Shown here: piece by piece, positions 25,681 to 34,153 of the stretch
Layout: every line of letters starts with the position of its first letter
How positions within the stretch are numbered: position 1 is the stretch's first letter
From: Rhodospirillaceae bacterium
Lineage (GTDB): Bacteria > Pseudomonadota > Alphaproteobacteria > Rhodospirillales > Rhodospirillaceae
Reading direction: 5' to 3'
Length of the DNA: 64,000 nt
Assembly: GCA_028822445.1 (NCBI GenBank)
Contig: JAPKDQ010000008.1
Location: 60,404 to 124,403, forward strand
Program-made: the position numbers and the translations under genes
The notes under the pieces: generated by a model
Told to the model about the DNA's origin: nothing
The model's input: the letters and a program-made list of their open reading frames with translations, nothing else
The model's database searches: none

Positions 25681-28600
25681 AAGGCACGCTCTTTATGACT
25701 TGCTGGAGTGGTGGACGCATCGGCTTTAATTAACCGGCTTGTTTTGAAGGGTTGGAACGGTGCCTGGGCTGTCGTTGATTTTATCCATTCAATTAGACCA
25801 CTCGTGACGCGTGTTAGTTTTTTGTTGGCATTCTCAATACCGACAAGAAAGGCAGGCAAAACAAAAAGCACGATGAGGGATCCGAACATCAGCCCAAACC
25901 CGATCGAAATGACCATTGGTTTAAGGAACTGTGCATCTTCCGATGTCTCGAATAACAATGGAAGAATTCCTGCGACGGTCGTGATGGTTGTTAGCAAGAT
26001 CGGTCGAAGCCTCCGGCACCCAGATTCGACGGCGGCTTCAATCGCGGGCATGCCAGCTTCCCTTTTCTCTTTAAAATAACTAACGAGAATAATTGAGCCG
26101 TTGATTACGATTCCAGACAAACCAAAAAAGCCGAATATTGATAGCATCGTCACGTCGAAGCCAAGTATCCAGTGACCGAATATGGCACCGACGAGACCGA
26201 ATGGGATGATGCTAACTACGGCGAGTGGCCAGATATAGGATTCAAAAACCCAGGCAAGAATAATGTAAATAAGAACCAAAGAGAGTGGTACAGCTAGGCC
26301 AAGGCCGCCCGTAGTTTCAGCCTGATTTTCCGCTTGCCCTCGGAACGAGGCGGCAATCCCGTATTTCTCGGTTAACTCCGGCAGGGCGGTTCTTGAAATT
26401 TGACCCCGTACGGCGTTGGCGTTGTTTTGTGATGAATCGACATCGCCTGTTACTCGAACTGCGAGTAAGCCATTGCTATGTTTAAGGGAATCAAATCCGC
26501 GCTTGTAACGTAAATTAGCCACGTTAGAGAGGATCGCTGTTTGTCCGCCGGGCAAGAGGATCGGGAGCGTATCAAGAGAACGTAAGTTCTGGCGCTCTTG
26601 TTCCGCAAGCTTAACGCGGACTTCTACCTCGTCTCCGGCGTCCTGGAATATTTGGACGAGCTCGCCGTCAAAATTTGCCCGCAGCTGCTCTCCAAGAGAC
26701 TGTGCTGTCAGACCGATGGCGCGGCCTACGGATGATAATTCAAAGATCAATTGTTCCTTACCGAACGTTGTGTCATCCCGCAGGCCGCTAACGCCGGTGT
26801 ATTGGGCCAGTGTAGCTTGCAAATCCAGGGCGGCGGTTTTGAGTGTGTCGGGACTGGAGCCGGTCAGTTGTACATCAATATCGGAACCCGGCGGGCCGCC
26901 ACGTTGATTGAGGATCAGGAAAGATTCCAATCCCGGAACGGTCTCTACTTGGCGCCGCCAGTTTCTAATGAGTGCACCGTTGGTCCAGTTACGTTCGTCC
27001 GGCGGTGTTAATTCGACCAGGATCTGGCCGACGTTTGACCCGGTGGTTCCCCGGCCTTGGCTTCCAACGTTGACGACGACAAGTCGAATGAGGTCTTCGC
27101 CAGAGGCCTCTTCCGCTGCATAAAGTCCATTGACTGCATCATCGAGAAAGTCGTTCACACGCACTTCAGGTGACCCAGCCACAAATCGGGCGCTGGCAGA
27201 CAGTGTCGTGCCGTCTGGCTGGGGGAAAAATGAAAACCCAACTAAGCCACCAGCGAGCAGGCCAACGATTAAGATCATCCCGGATATGGCTAAGCTTAGG
27301 ACAATACCCAAGTGCCCAACCGACCATTCAACTGCGCGTTTAAAGGAACCATCACGGAAGCGGGCAAAAGCCACATCGATAGCACGCCGATAGCCTGGCA
27401 AGGGGCGTTTTGCCGTGCCCATGAGAGAATGTTTGAGGTGACCTGGTAATACAATAAAGCACTCAATAAGTGAGGCGATAACTACGCAGATCACAATAAG
27501 TGGAATAGCGAAGAGAATGCTGCCCGTCGTACCTCCGAGCAAAATGAGCGGTAGAAAGGCTGCAATGGTAGTCAGTGATGCCGCAAGAACGGGGGCAAAC
27601 ATTCTGGTGGCCGCTTGTTCTGCTGCCGCTCCAGGACCCGCCCCATTTTGGTACAGTGTAACGGCTTCTTCACCGACGATGATCGCATCATCGACAATGA
27701 AACCGACGGTCATAACCAACGCAAATAGTGTCATGACATTGATTGTCCCGCCGGCGATATTCAAAGCCATCAAAGCGGCGAGGATGGAGACAGGAATACC
27801 TACAGCCACCCAAAATGCAACGCGTCCATTGAGAAAGATGTATAGGGTTAGTAGTACTAGAGCTAGGCCAGATAGGGCGTTTTCAACCATCAGGTCAATC
27901 CGGGCATCGACCGTTTTCCATTGCTCGGAGTAGACAGCAATCTCAACATTCGGCGGCAATTCTGTCCTTGTGGCCTCAACCCAGGTAGATAGCCGGTTCG
28001 CAATTTGTATTGCGTCTTCTTGCTCTGACCTGCTGACCGAAATTTCTACCGCAGGCCTGTTATCAATAATGATGCGGGTCTGCTCTGAACGGGGTTGTCG
28101 TAAAACTTGCGCAATATCTCCAAGCCTAAGAAAACCGCCCTGTTCGTCTGCCAGAATCGGTAAGCGTGCAAAGCTCTCAGCGTCCCGCGCTTGATCCAGG
28201 CTTCTTAATTGGCGAGCGACGTCCTTCTGCCCAACTGTCCCTGCAGGAATATCCAAGCTTGCGTTCCGGACGCGTGTGGCAATGTCATTTAGAGAAAGGC
28301 CCAACTCACCTAGGCGCTGCGCAGATAGTTCAATAGACACTTCTTCTTCTGGCAAGCCAGAGACTTCAAGACGGGATAGACCGCGTGAGCGCAACTCGCG
28401 TTCGAATTGCTTCACCAATGGACGTAGCTGATAGAGGTCCGGCCCGCTGACGACGATTTTAGCGACCGGCTCGCTCCTGTTCAATATAGAAACGCGCGGC
28501 TCTTCAGCGGTCAAGGGCAGGTTGCGGATTTGCGCAATAACCTCTTTTGTTTGATCGAGCGCTTGTCCAATATCTGTATCTTCAGGAAACTCTAGGTTCA

Positions 28601-28874
28601 CTTGAGCTAGGCCATCGCGTGATGTCGAACTTAATGAGGCCAATTCATCCAGGGCCAAAAGTTGGTCTTCGAGGGGCTGGGTAATGGCGGCTTCTACATC
28701 TTCTGCAGTGCTGCCAGGCCAGACCACCTGGATGGAGATTAAATTCAATTGAAAGGTTGGCATAACTTGGCGGGTCAACTGCCCTGATGCCCATATACCG
28801 GCCAAGATCATAACGATCATAGCCAAATTTGGTGCTACAGGGTGACGAACAAACGCCTGTATCAGCTTTGTCAT
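25677..28874 (-). CDS. RND-family efflux permease (AcrB/MdtB-like)
   Basis: 1065 aa, the usual length of HAE1-type RND pumps. Twelve membrane helices in the 1+5, 1+5 pattern; LMALNIAGGTINVMTLFALV and VGFIVDDAIIVGEEAV carry the proton-relay Asp of helix 4 (VDD), and the second half ends GLSGIVINGSIILVSYF followed by RRLRPILLTTITTVAG. Large periplasmic porter loops lie at about 40-330 and 560-860. Exports hydrophobic compounds from inner leaflet and periplasm through an outer-membrane channel, driven by protons. The adaptor gene is 35 bases upstream; no TolC homologue is in the window. Confidence 0.95.
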   Translation of the reverse strand: MTKLIQAFVRHPVAPNLAMIVMILAGIWASGQLTRQVMPTFQLNLISIQVVWPGSTAEDVEAAITQPLEDQLLALDELASLSSTSRDGLAQVNLEFPEDTDIGQALDQTKEVIAQIRNLPLTAEEPRVSILNRSEPVAKIVVSGPDLYQLRPLVKQFERELRSRGLSRLEVSGLPEEEVSIELSAQRLGELGLSLNDIATRVRNASLDIPAGTVGQKDVARQLRSLDQARDAESFARLPILADEQGGFLRLGDIAQVLRQPRSEQTRIIIDNRPAVEISVSRSEQEDAIQIANRLSTWVEATRTELPPNVEIAVYSEQWKTVDARIDLMVENALSGLALVLLTLYIFLNGRVAFWVAVGIPVSILAALMALNIAGGTINVMTLFALVMTVGFIVDDAIIVGEEAVTLYQNGAGPGAAAEQAATRMFAPVLAASLTTIAAFLPLILLGGTTGSILFAIPLIVICVVIASLIECFIVLPGHLKHSLMGTAKRPLPGYRRAIDVAFARFRDGSFKRAVEWSVGHLGIVLSLAISGMILIVGLLAGGLVGFSFFPQPDGTTLSASARFVAGSPEVRVNDFLDDAVNGLYAAEEASGEDLIRLVVVNVGSQGRGTTGSNVGQILVELTPPDERNWTNGALIRNWRRQVETVPGLESFLILNQRGGPPGSDIDVQLTGSSPDTLKTAALDLQATLAQYTGVSGLRDDTTFGKEQLIFELSSVGRAIGLTAQSLGEQLRANFDGELVQIFQDAGDEVEVRVKLAEQERQNLRSLDTLPILLPGGQTAILSNVANLRYKRGFDSLKHSNGLLAVRVTGDVDSSQNNANAVRGQISRTALPELTEKYGIAASFRGQAENQAETTGGLGLAVPLSLVLIYIILAWVFESYIWPLAVVSIIPFGLVGAIFGHWILGFDVTMLSIFGFFGLSGIVINGSIILVSYFKEKREAGMPAIEAAVESGCRRLRPILLTTITTVAGILPLLFETSEDAQFLKPMVISIGFGLMFGSLIVLFVLPAFLVGIENANKKLTRVTSGLIEWIKSTTAQAPFQPFKTSRLIKADASTTPASHKERAL

Positions 28875-28909
28875 AGAGAATAAGCGCCTTTAGTTCTTGT
28901 AATCGCGTG

Positions 28910-30229
28910 TTAGCCGCCCTGGCTTGAATGCGATGCAGCCGTTTTCTTGCCGACCATCTTCACGAGAAGACCGTCAGCTGCATTGGCTATTTTCGTAACA
29001 ATGATAGCGTCGCTGCTAGTTAGTTCTGGTGACCGGATAATGACCTCTGTTCTGCCATCTTTTAATGATCTTTCGCCAACTCGTTCTACGTCGACTTTCT
29101 TCATTCGGTCATTGACTACTTTGTAAACTCTATCCCGCCCGTAAACCGCTTCCGCCGGAACACCGATCACTCCGGTCTCCGCAGGTAATTGAACTAGGAC
29201 GCGGACTGTGCTGCCTAGGCGAAGACCGAGTGGCGGCGAATAAAACCCTATAAAGCTGTCAACACCTCCACTGCCTTCGCGGATGAGGCCTGAGACTCGG
29301 GTAATGCGTCCCATCACTATGCCGTCATCCATTTCAACGGCTGCGGATATTGCGTCTTTGGTCAGAAGTCCTTGGTTGATTGATTGTACGTAATCAGCAG
29401 GGACTTGGGTCCGCACCTCAACAGAGCTGGGGTTCTGTAGTCTCATGAGGCTGTCGCCGACGCGGACGCGATCACCTTCTGACACCTGCACCCCTGAAAC
29501 TATGCCTCCAAAGGGTGCTAGGACGCGGGTACGGGCAACGTCTAACGCGGCTTGACCATGCAGTGCTTGTGCTCGCTCCAGTTGTGCCTGGCGTTCATTG
29601 AGGCGGATCCGGCTTTCCTCCAATGCCAAATCGGCACGGTTTAAAGCCAATTGCCCACGCTTTAAGTTTTCAGTGGCATTCTCAAAATCTGACCTTGATA
29701 GACGCCCTAAGTCCAATAATTCTTTGGCGCGGTCAAATCGGGTTTTCACAATGTCTAGAAGGTCTTTTTCCTGCTTAAAAGCGACCCGGTTGATTTCGAT
29801 TTGGCGATCAGCGAACGAGGATTGCGCTTGTATTTCTAGAATATCGGCTTGTCTTTGACGTAAAGTAAGGTTGGCGTCCCGATCGTCTAGTACAACGAGA
29901 AGTTGGCCTTCTACGACCGTTTCGCCGTCCCGGATGGGAACGTCATTCACAGTGGCTTCAATCCCGGCGCTCAAGTCTGCATCCTGCGGCGATTGGACGC
30001 TGCCAAAAAGCTCTAGCGTGGGGTTTATTGATCCGTAGTTTACGGGCAGAACATCAACGGTCCAGGCGCGCTCTGAGCGCGCCGCAGGAACGTCGCGCGG
30101 TCTAGTTAGGATCATAACTGTCGTAACGAGAAGGGCAGTCCCAAGAATGAACAAGGGCAATCTGCCTCTTACAACGGGCCAGAATTTATCTTGCACAAAT
30201 CCAGAAAGAAATTTAGGTAAATTTTTCAT
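28910..30229 (-). CDS. RND efflux periplasmic adaptor (membrane fusion protein)
   Basis: 439 aa. One N-terminal membrane helix (about residues 26-44). Then the HlyD/AcrA layout: first lipoyl half with ATVNDVPIRDGETVVEGQLL (about 90), a long coiled-coil hairpin (about 115-210, including LRQRQADILEIQAQSSFADR and a second Arg/Glu-rich helix), second lipoyl half with VLAPFGGIVSGVQVSEGDRV, and a beta-barrel domain ending VERVGERSLKDGRTEV. Links the permease to an outer-membrane factor. First gene of the adaptor-permease-B12 protein operon; a good palindrome lies upstream in the intergenic region. Confidence 0.94.
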   Translation of the reverse strand: MKNLPKFLSGFVQDKFWPVVRGRLPLFILGTALLVTTVMILTRPRDVPAARSERAWTVDVLPVNYGSINPTLELFGSVQSPQDADLSAGIEATVNDVPIRDGETVVEGQLLVVLDDRDANLTLRQRQADILEIQAQSSFADRQIEINRVAFKQEKDLLDIVKTRFDRAKELLDLGRLSRSDFENATENLKRGQLALNRADLALEESRIRLNERQAQLERAQALHGQAALDVARTRVLAPFGGIVSGVQVSEGDRVRVGDSLMRLQNPSSVEVRTQVPADYVQSINQGLLTKDAISAAVEMDDGIVMGRITRVSGLIREGSGGVDSFIGFYSPPLGLRLGSTVRVLVQLPAETGVIGVPAEAVYGRDRVYKVVNDRMKKVDVERVGERSLKDGRTEVIIRSPELTSSDAIIVTKIANAADGLLVKMVGKKTAASHSSQGG

Positions 30230-30571
30230 GAGGCGGTTAAAAAAACTCTCCGTTTTATTTGTCTATACGCTGCATTATATAGTGTACGGGTGATCTCTTG
30301 TTTAGGATCAATTCAAATCATTCATGTCGAGTGCGATACTCGGATAGCGACTATAGCTGATGTCGCTCCTGGGTTCGTATTTACATTTTAAAGTAACTTA
30401 AGGTTGGATGAGTTACGGTTAACTTTAATAGGCGCCCCTTCCAATAGTGCATGGGCTTGTTCCTCGGTATTTCCGCTTTTTTCGCGAGTGTCATGCCGAT
30501 TCATAGTCCTGGGCGTTGCGCAGGCGGCAGCGCCTTGCCACACTGACACCTGATAATGAGGAGAATATGCT
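30230..30571. other. 342-base divergent intergenic region of the RND operon and the PNPO-like gene
   Basis: No gene. It must hold the promoters for both directions. A palindrome centred at about 30356 is annotated separately. AT-rich stretches (for example TGCATTATATAGTG near 30271) could serve as -10 elements, but I cannot assign promoters with confidence. Confidence 0.5.
30346..30367. promoter_or_regulatory. Candidate operator palindrome AGCGAC-N10-GTCGCT
   Basis: Perfect 6-bp arms with an AGCT palindromic centre; 16 of 22 positions are symmetric. It lies 117 bases upstream of the RND adaptor start and 205 upstream of the PNPO-like start. The symmetry and place suggest a binding site for a dimeric repressor of the pump operon. 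No repressor gene is adjacent. Confidence 0.35.
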
Positions 30572-31195
30572 ATGTCAGAGCATCACATTGCCAGCCGAGA
30601 ACAGTTGAGGGCGGTCTACAAACAGCCCACGGAAGGTGCCGTGAAGAAGCTGCTGCAGCAGCTTGATCAGCACTGCATGGATTTCATTGCCCGCTGCCCT
30701 TTCGTTGTGCTCTCAACGTCGGGCGCCGACGGCAGCCTTGATGCCTCGCCCAAGGGTGGCGAACCCGGTTTTCTCACGGTTCAAGATGCCAGCACCGTCC
30801 TGCTGCCCGATTGGCCCGGCAACAATCGCCTTGATAGCCTTGAAAATATTTTGGATAACCCTCATGTGGGTATGATGCTGCTGGTGCCTGGTATGGATGA
30901 GAACCTGCGCATCAACGGCCGCGCCGGCTTGTCGACGGACCCTGACCTTCTGGCGAGTTTGGCGGTCAAGGGTAAGAGCCCAATCTCCGTCGTTGTCGTC
31001 ACTGTTGAGGAAGCTTACCTTCATTGCGCCCGTGCAGTGTGGCGGGCTGATTTGTGGAACGCCGAAAAACACATAAAGCGCTCCGATTTTCCAACGATGG
31101 GTCAAATGCTCGCCGATCAAGTTCCGGGGTATGACGGAGCTGCGGCCGACAAGGTTATCGCTGACACCCGTCACAAACTGTACGCTTTAGATTGA
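30572..31195 (+). CDS. Pyridoxamine 5'-phosphate oxidase-family FMN protein (MSMEG_1061 type)
   Basis: 207 aa. Split-barrel flavin fold: FIARCPFVVLSTSGADGSLD (about 38-57), ASPKGGEPGFL, LLPDWPGNNRLDSLENIL and VGMMLLVPGMDENLRINGRA are the FMN-binding blocks of the MSMEG_1061 subgroup. The C-terminal EEAYLHCARAVWRADLW is also characteristic. Function of the subgroup is unsettled; FMN- or F420-dependent redox chemistry is likely. Start ATG after ATGAGGAG. The SDR gene follows after 19 bases, so the two form an operon. Confidence 0.9.
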   Translation: MSEHHIASREQLRAVYKQPTEGAVKKLLQQLDQHCMDFIARCPFVVLSTSGADGSLDASPKGGEPGFLTVQDASTVLLPDWPGNNRLDSLENILDNPHVGMMLLVPGMDENLRINGRAGLSTDPDLLASLAVKGKSPISVVVVTVEEAYLHCARAVWRADLWNAEKHIKRSDFPTMGQMLADQVPGYDGAAADKVIADTRHKLYALD

Positions 31196-31214
31196 TAGGT
31201 AAAAGGGTTCCACC

Positions 31215-31898
31215 ATGAGGAAGGAGAAACAGGTCGCTGTGGTTGTAGGTGCGGGGCCCGGTCTTGGAGCCGCTGCCGCGCGGCGCTTTGCCGAAGCTGA
31301 CATGACGGCGGTGCTAGTCTCCCGAAATACTGAGCGGCTCAAAGATCTCGCTGCGGGCATTGACGGTGCGGTCGCCTATCCCTGTGATGCAACTGATGAA
31401 GTCGAAGTAGAGGAGATGTTTACATACATTGAGGCTGAACACGGCCCGGTCGAGGTGCTGGTTTACAACCCAGGTGGCGGCTTCGGACGGACGTCCGTGG
31501 TTGACCAATCTGCTGAGCGTTTTCGCCTGGTCTGGGAGTTCACTGCCTTTGGCGGGTTTCTCTGTGGTCGTGCAGTTGCTCAACGAATGCAGAAGCGAGG
31601 TCATGGTACGATTCTGTTTACAGGAGCCACGGCCTCTTTGCGCGGTGGCAAGGGCTTTGCCGCGTTTGCGTCGGGCAAGTTTGCGCTTCGCGCGCTTGGT
31701 CAGTCCATGGCTCGTGAATTAGGCCCTGACGGCATTCATGTGGCGCAGATCAACATCGACGGTATGATCGGTGAGTCTAGTGACGGTTCTAAGCTTGATC
31801 CTGTCGAGATTGCTGAGACCTATTATGGGCTGCACAAGCAGTCAAAAACCAATTGGACCCATGAGCTCGATATACGGCCTTGGTCGGAGGCCTGGTAA
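31215..31898 (+). CDS. Atypical short-chain dehydrogenase/reductase with FxxxK in place of YxxxK
   Basis: 227 aa. Rossmann start VAVVVGAGPGLGAAAARRFA (residues about 7-26), then VYNPGGGF in place of the usual NNAG, and LFTGATASLRGG with the Ser/Thr position. The catalytic motif reads FASGK, with Phe where the proton-donating Tyr should be. Ends with LDIRPWSEAW. SDR subgroup members with this change are known, and their chemistry is unclear. It is translationally linked to the PNPO-like protein and terminates near a strong hairpin. It may bind NAD(P) without classical dehydrogenation. Confidence 0.88.
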   Translation: MRKEKQVAVVVGAGPGLGAAAARRFAEADMTAVLVSRNTERLKDLAAGIDGAVAYPCDATDEVEVEEMFTYIEAEHGPVEVLVYNPGGGFGRTSVVDQSAERFRLVWEFTAFGGFLCGRAVAQRMQKRGHGTILFTGATASLRGGKGFAAFASGKFALRALGQSMARELGPDGIHVAQINIDGMIGESSDGSKLDPVEIAETYYGLHKQSKTNWTHELDIRPWSEAW

Positions 31899-31930
31899 TA
31901 AAAACGGCGGCCCTTTTCACGGCCGCCGTT
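31898..31930 (-). terminator. Rho-independent terminator between the SDR and GST genes
   Basis: Perfect 10-bp stem AACGGCGGCC / GGCCGCCGTT (31903-31912 and 31921-31930), loop CTTTTCAC. On the minus strand it is followed by TTTTTATT, fitting a terminator for the GST genes 24 bases upstream. It may also stop plus-strand transcripts from the SDR gene less efficiently, since no T tract follows in that direction. Confidence 0.88.
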
Positions 31931-31954
31931 CATCGTTGATGCATGCTGTCTTGA

Positions 31955-32602
31955 CTAAAGTGCGCTCAACCGTGACTTCATGATTTTCTTCGTTTCGGTC
32001 ATATGAGCTTTGGCAGCAGAATGCTTTTTAATTGCAGCCAGATACTTCTTCACATTCGGACGGCCCCTCAGGGGGTCTTTTAGGCCGAACACGGGGCCCG
32101 CGGCCGTGGCGAACAGAAGAGCAGGGATCACGTAGCAATCCGCGATCGTGAAGCTCTTGCCGGTCGCACAGGGACCAGGCTTGATGTATCCATTGAGGAT
32201 ATCTAAGCCAAACTCCATTTCTGCCAATGCCTTTTTGGCCGCTGCTTTATCTTTTGGTGCGCGCCCCACGATTTGGCGGAACAGATCAAGCGCCGGTTCC
32301 TGCACATACGTCTCGCTCACTGTTGCAATAAGGCGTGCTTTGCCTGCGGCTGCGGCAGACGCTGGGATGATTTTCTTTTTCGGATTTTTGTCATCTAGGT
32401 AAGGAAGGATGACGTTTGATTCATAAACGATCGTCGAACCATCCTTAACCGTCGGCATTTTTCCAAAAGGGTTCATCGCCAAGAATTCCGGCGTCTTCAT
32501 GCCGCCTTTAGGCATGATCAAAGAATAGTCCAAGCCCTTGTATTCGCATGCTAAAATGACGCGGGCGACGAACGGTGATAAGGCGCTTCCAAATATCTTC
32601 AT
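31955..32602 (-). CDS. Glutathione S-transferase-family protein (copy 2 of tandem pair)
   Basis: 215 aa. N-terminal thioredoxin-like domain with SALSPFVARVILACEYKG and the cis-Pro/GSH segment NPFGKMPTVKDG then VYESNVILPYL (about 50-75). The C-terminal helical domain has KSFTIADCYVIPALL, the GST N-capping box with Asp. The catalytic position is Ser in SPF. Clearly a paralogue of the gene at 32630 with the same block order and a lysine-rich tail (ETKKIMKSRLSAL). Conjugates or reduces electrophiles with glutathione, or isomerises; substrate unknown. Second gene of a two-gene operon ended by a terminator. Confidence 0.9.
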   Translation of the reverse strand: MKIFGSALSPFVARVILACEYKGLDYSLIMPKGGMKTPEFLAMNPFGKMPTVKDGSTIVYESNVILPYLDDKNPKKKIIPASAAAAGKARLIATVSETYVQEPALDLFRQIVGRAPKDKAAAKKALAEMEFGLDILNGYIKPGPCATGKSFTIADCYVIPALLFATAAGPVFGLKDPLRGRPNVKKYLAAIKKHSAAKAHMTETKKIMKSRLSAL

Positions 32603-32629
32603 TGTCTTAAGCTCCTTGATAATATTCCT

Positions 32630-33274
32630 TTAGATGCCGAACCACTGCTTCGCCATGGCTTTCATTTCTTTCATGGCTTGCTTCGTAAGCGCATCGCGCT
32701 TCACTGCGGCCCAGTATTTCTTGACCTTTTTGTGGCCTGCGAACGGGTCTTTTACGCCAAAGAGCGGCGTTATCAAGTTCACGAAGTACAGGGCGGGAAG
32801 GGCGTAGCAATCAGCAATCGTGAATCTCTTACCCATGGCCCAAGGTCCACCTGAGACCAAGTATCCATCAAGAATACTGAGGCCATGTTGGACGTCGGCC
32901 AAGGAGGCTTTGACAGCGGCTTTATCGCGGGGCTTGGCGTTGCGTTGTTTGAATAGTGGCGATACCGCGCGTTGTATATACTCGTCGGAAACCGTGGCTA
33001 TTAAGCGTGCGGTTGCTGCGCCCTTGGCCGTGCCGGGGATGATAGCTTTTTTCGGATACTTGGATTCGATGTATTCCACAATCACAGAGGATTCAGGCAG
33101 CACGGTTGTGCCGTCTTTAATCGTTGGCATCTTAGCCATCGGGTTCAGGGCCAAGAACTCCGGCGTTTTCATGCCGCCTTCAGGCATCAGAACGTCGTGC
33201 TTCACGCCTTTGTGGCGTAATGCCAGCAATACGCGGCAGACATAGGGTGATAAAATGGCGCCGTAAACTTTCAT
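32630..33274 (-). CDS. Glutathione S-transferase-family protein (copy 1 of tandem pair)
   Basis: 214 aa. Same layout as its neighbour: ILSPYVCRVLLALRHKG at the N terminus, NPMAKMPTIKDGTTVLPESS with the GSH-contacting Glu-Ser, a long linker with AKGAATARLIATVSDEYIQR shared nearly word for word with copy 2, and KRFTIADCYALPALYF. The block similarity and 27-base spacing show a tandem duplication. Ser in SPY is the likely thiol-activating residue. Preceded by a 168-base divergent region shared with the paralogous-family operon on the plus strand. Confidence 0.9.
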   Translation of the reverse strand: MKVYGAILSPYVCRVLLALRHKGVKHDVLMPEGGMKTPEFLALNPMAKMPTIKDGTTVLPESSVIVEYIESKYPKKAIIPGTAKGAATARLIATVSDEYIQRAVSPLFKQRNAKPRDKAAVKASLADVQHGLSILDGYLVSGGPWAMGKRFTIADCYALPALYFVNLITPLFGVKDPFAGHKKVKKYWAAVKRDALTKQAMKEMKAMAKQWFGI

Positions 33275-33445
33275 GGTCAGTGCATCCTCGATGATGGAAA
33301 AAGTGTCCCAAGGGTCCCGAAGCAGTTCGGTCTCTCAGTGTCTCTTATCATATCTGAAACGCAACAAAAATCACACTCGATTATGAGGGTATTCCCTGGG
33401 AAAGTTTCATGATCTTCTAAGCCGTTATTTAAACAGGAGAGTATG

Positions 33446-34147
33446 ATGGATCACCGTAATATTAGAGGCAAAATTCTATACATTGGAGAAGACAATCAGG
33501 AGCGTGGCAGAGAGTGGTTTTCCATGACCTACCATGAAGACGGTCAGCGAACCCTGCGTGCACACTGCGAAATTGATGATACGGAGGTCGTTCGTGAGAC
33601 CACGTATACGATGGATGAGAATTGGCGGCCTTTGGATTGTTTCAACCGCCTTCATGTGGGCCGTAAATTTTTAGGCACCGGCTGGGTCCGAGCCTACGGC
33701 AATGAAGCCGAATGCGAAGTTTTTAATACAACGCTTGGCCGAGTATCCCAGACTGTGACAATGGCTGGCCCAGCGCATAGTCTGACTGTTCACCCTTTGA
33801 CCTGTGATGTTTTTCACACGGCTGGCTACGACCATAGCAAGAGTGAGAACCCACAAACTCTAACTAACGTTCTGTCGACGTCTCCGATGCCAAACGGGGC
33901 CAGCGGCCCCTTGCTCAGCGTTGGAACAGTTGCGGTGATGTATGACGGGCGGGAAGAGATCACTGTGCCGGCTGGAACCTTTGAGGCCGACCACTACCAT
34001 TTTGTTCTTAAGCCCCAACCTGATGGCACGCCGCGCCGCGAAGACGTTTGGTGCATCCCCGAGGACTACACCTTCGTCAAAGTGACCGTCGATGGTTTCC
34101 TCAAAAATTCGCGATATGAACTCGTTGAATACGAAACGGAGTACTAG
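33446..34147 (+). CDS. Unnamed PAGTFEADHY-family protein, cytoplasmic copy 1
   Basis: 233 aa from the ATG at 33446, where AGGAG has a six-base spacing; an ATG one codon earlier is too close. No signal peptide. Predicted all-beta. Blocks in order: REWFSMTYHEDGQRTLRAHC (about 22-41), WRPLDCFNRLHVGRKFLGTG, HSLTVHPLTCDVFHTAGYDH, GREEITVPAGTFEADHYHFV (about 172-191), and DVWCIPEDYTFVKVTV. These are shared with the next gene over the whole length and with the exported protein at 19596. Function unknown; the lipocalin-like beta pattern would allow ligand binding, but this is only a guess. Confidence 0.82.
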   Translation: MDHRNIRGKILYIGEDNQERGREWFSMTYHEDGQRTLRAHCEIDDTEVVRETTYTMDENWRPLDCFNRLHVGRKFLGTGWVRAYGNEAECEVFNTTLGRVSQTVTMAGPAHSLTVHPLTCDVFHTAGYDHSKSENPQTLTNVLSTSPMPNGASGPLLSVGTVAVMYDGREEITVPAGTFEADHYHFVLKPQPDGTPRREDVWCIPEDYTFVKVTVDGFLKNSRYELVEYETEY

Positions 34148-34153
34148 GGGGGT

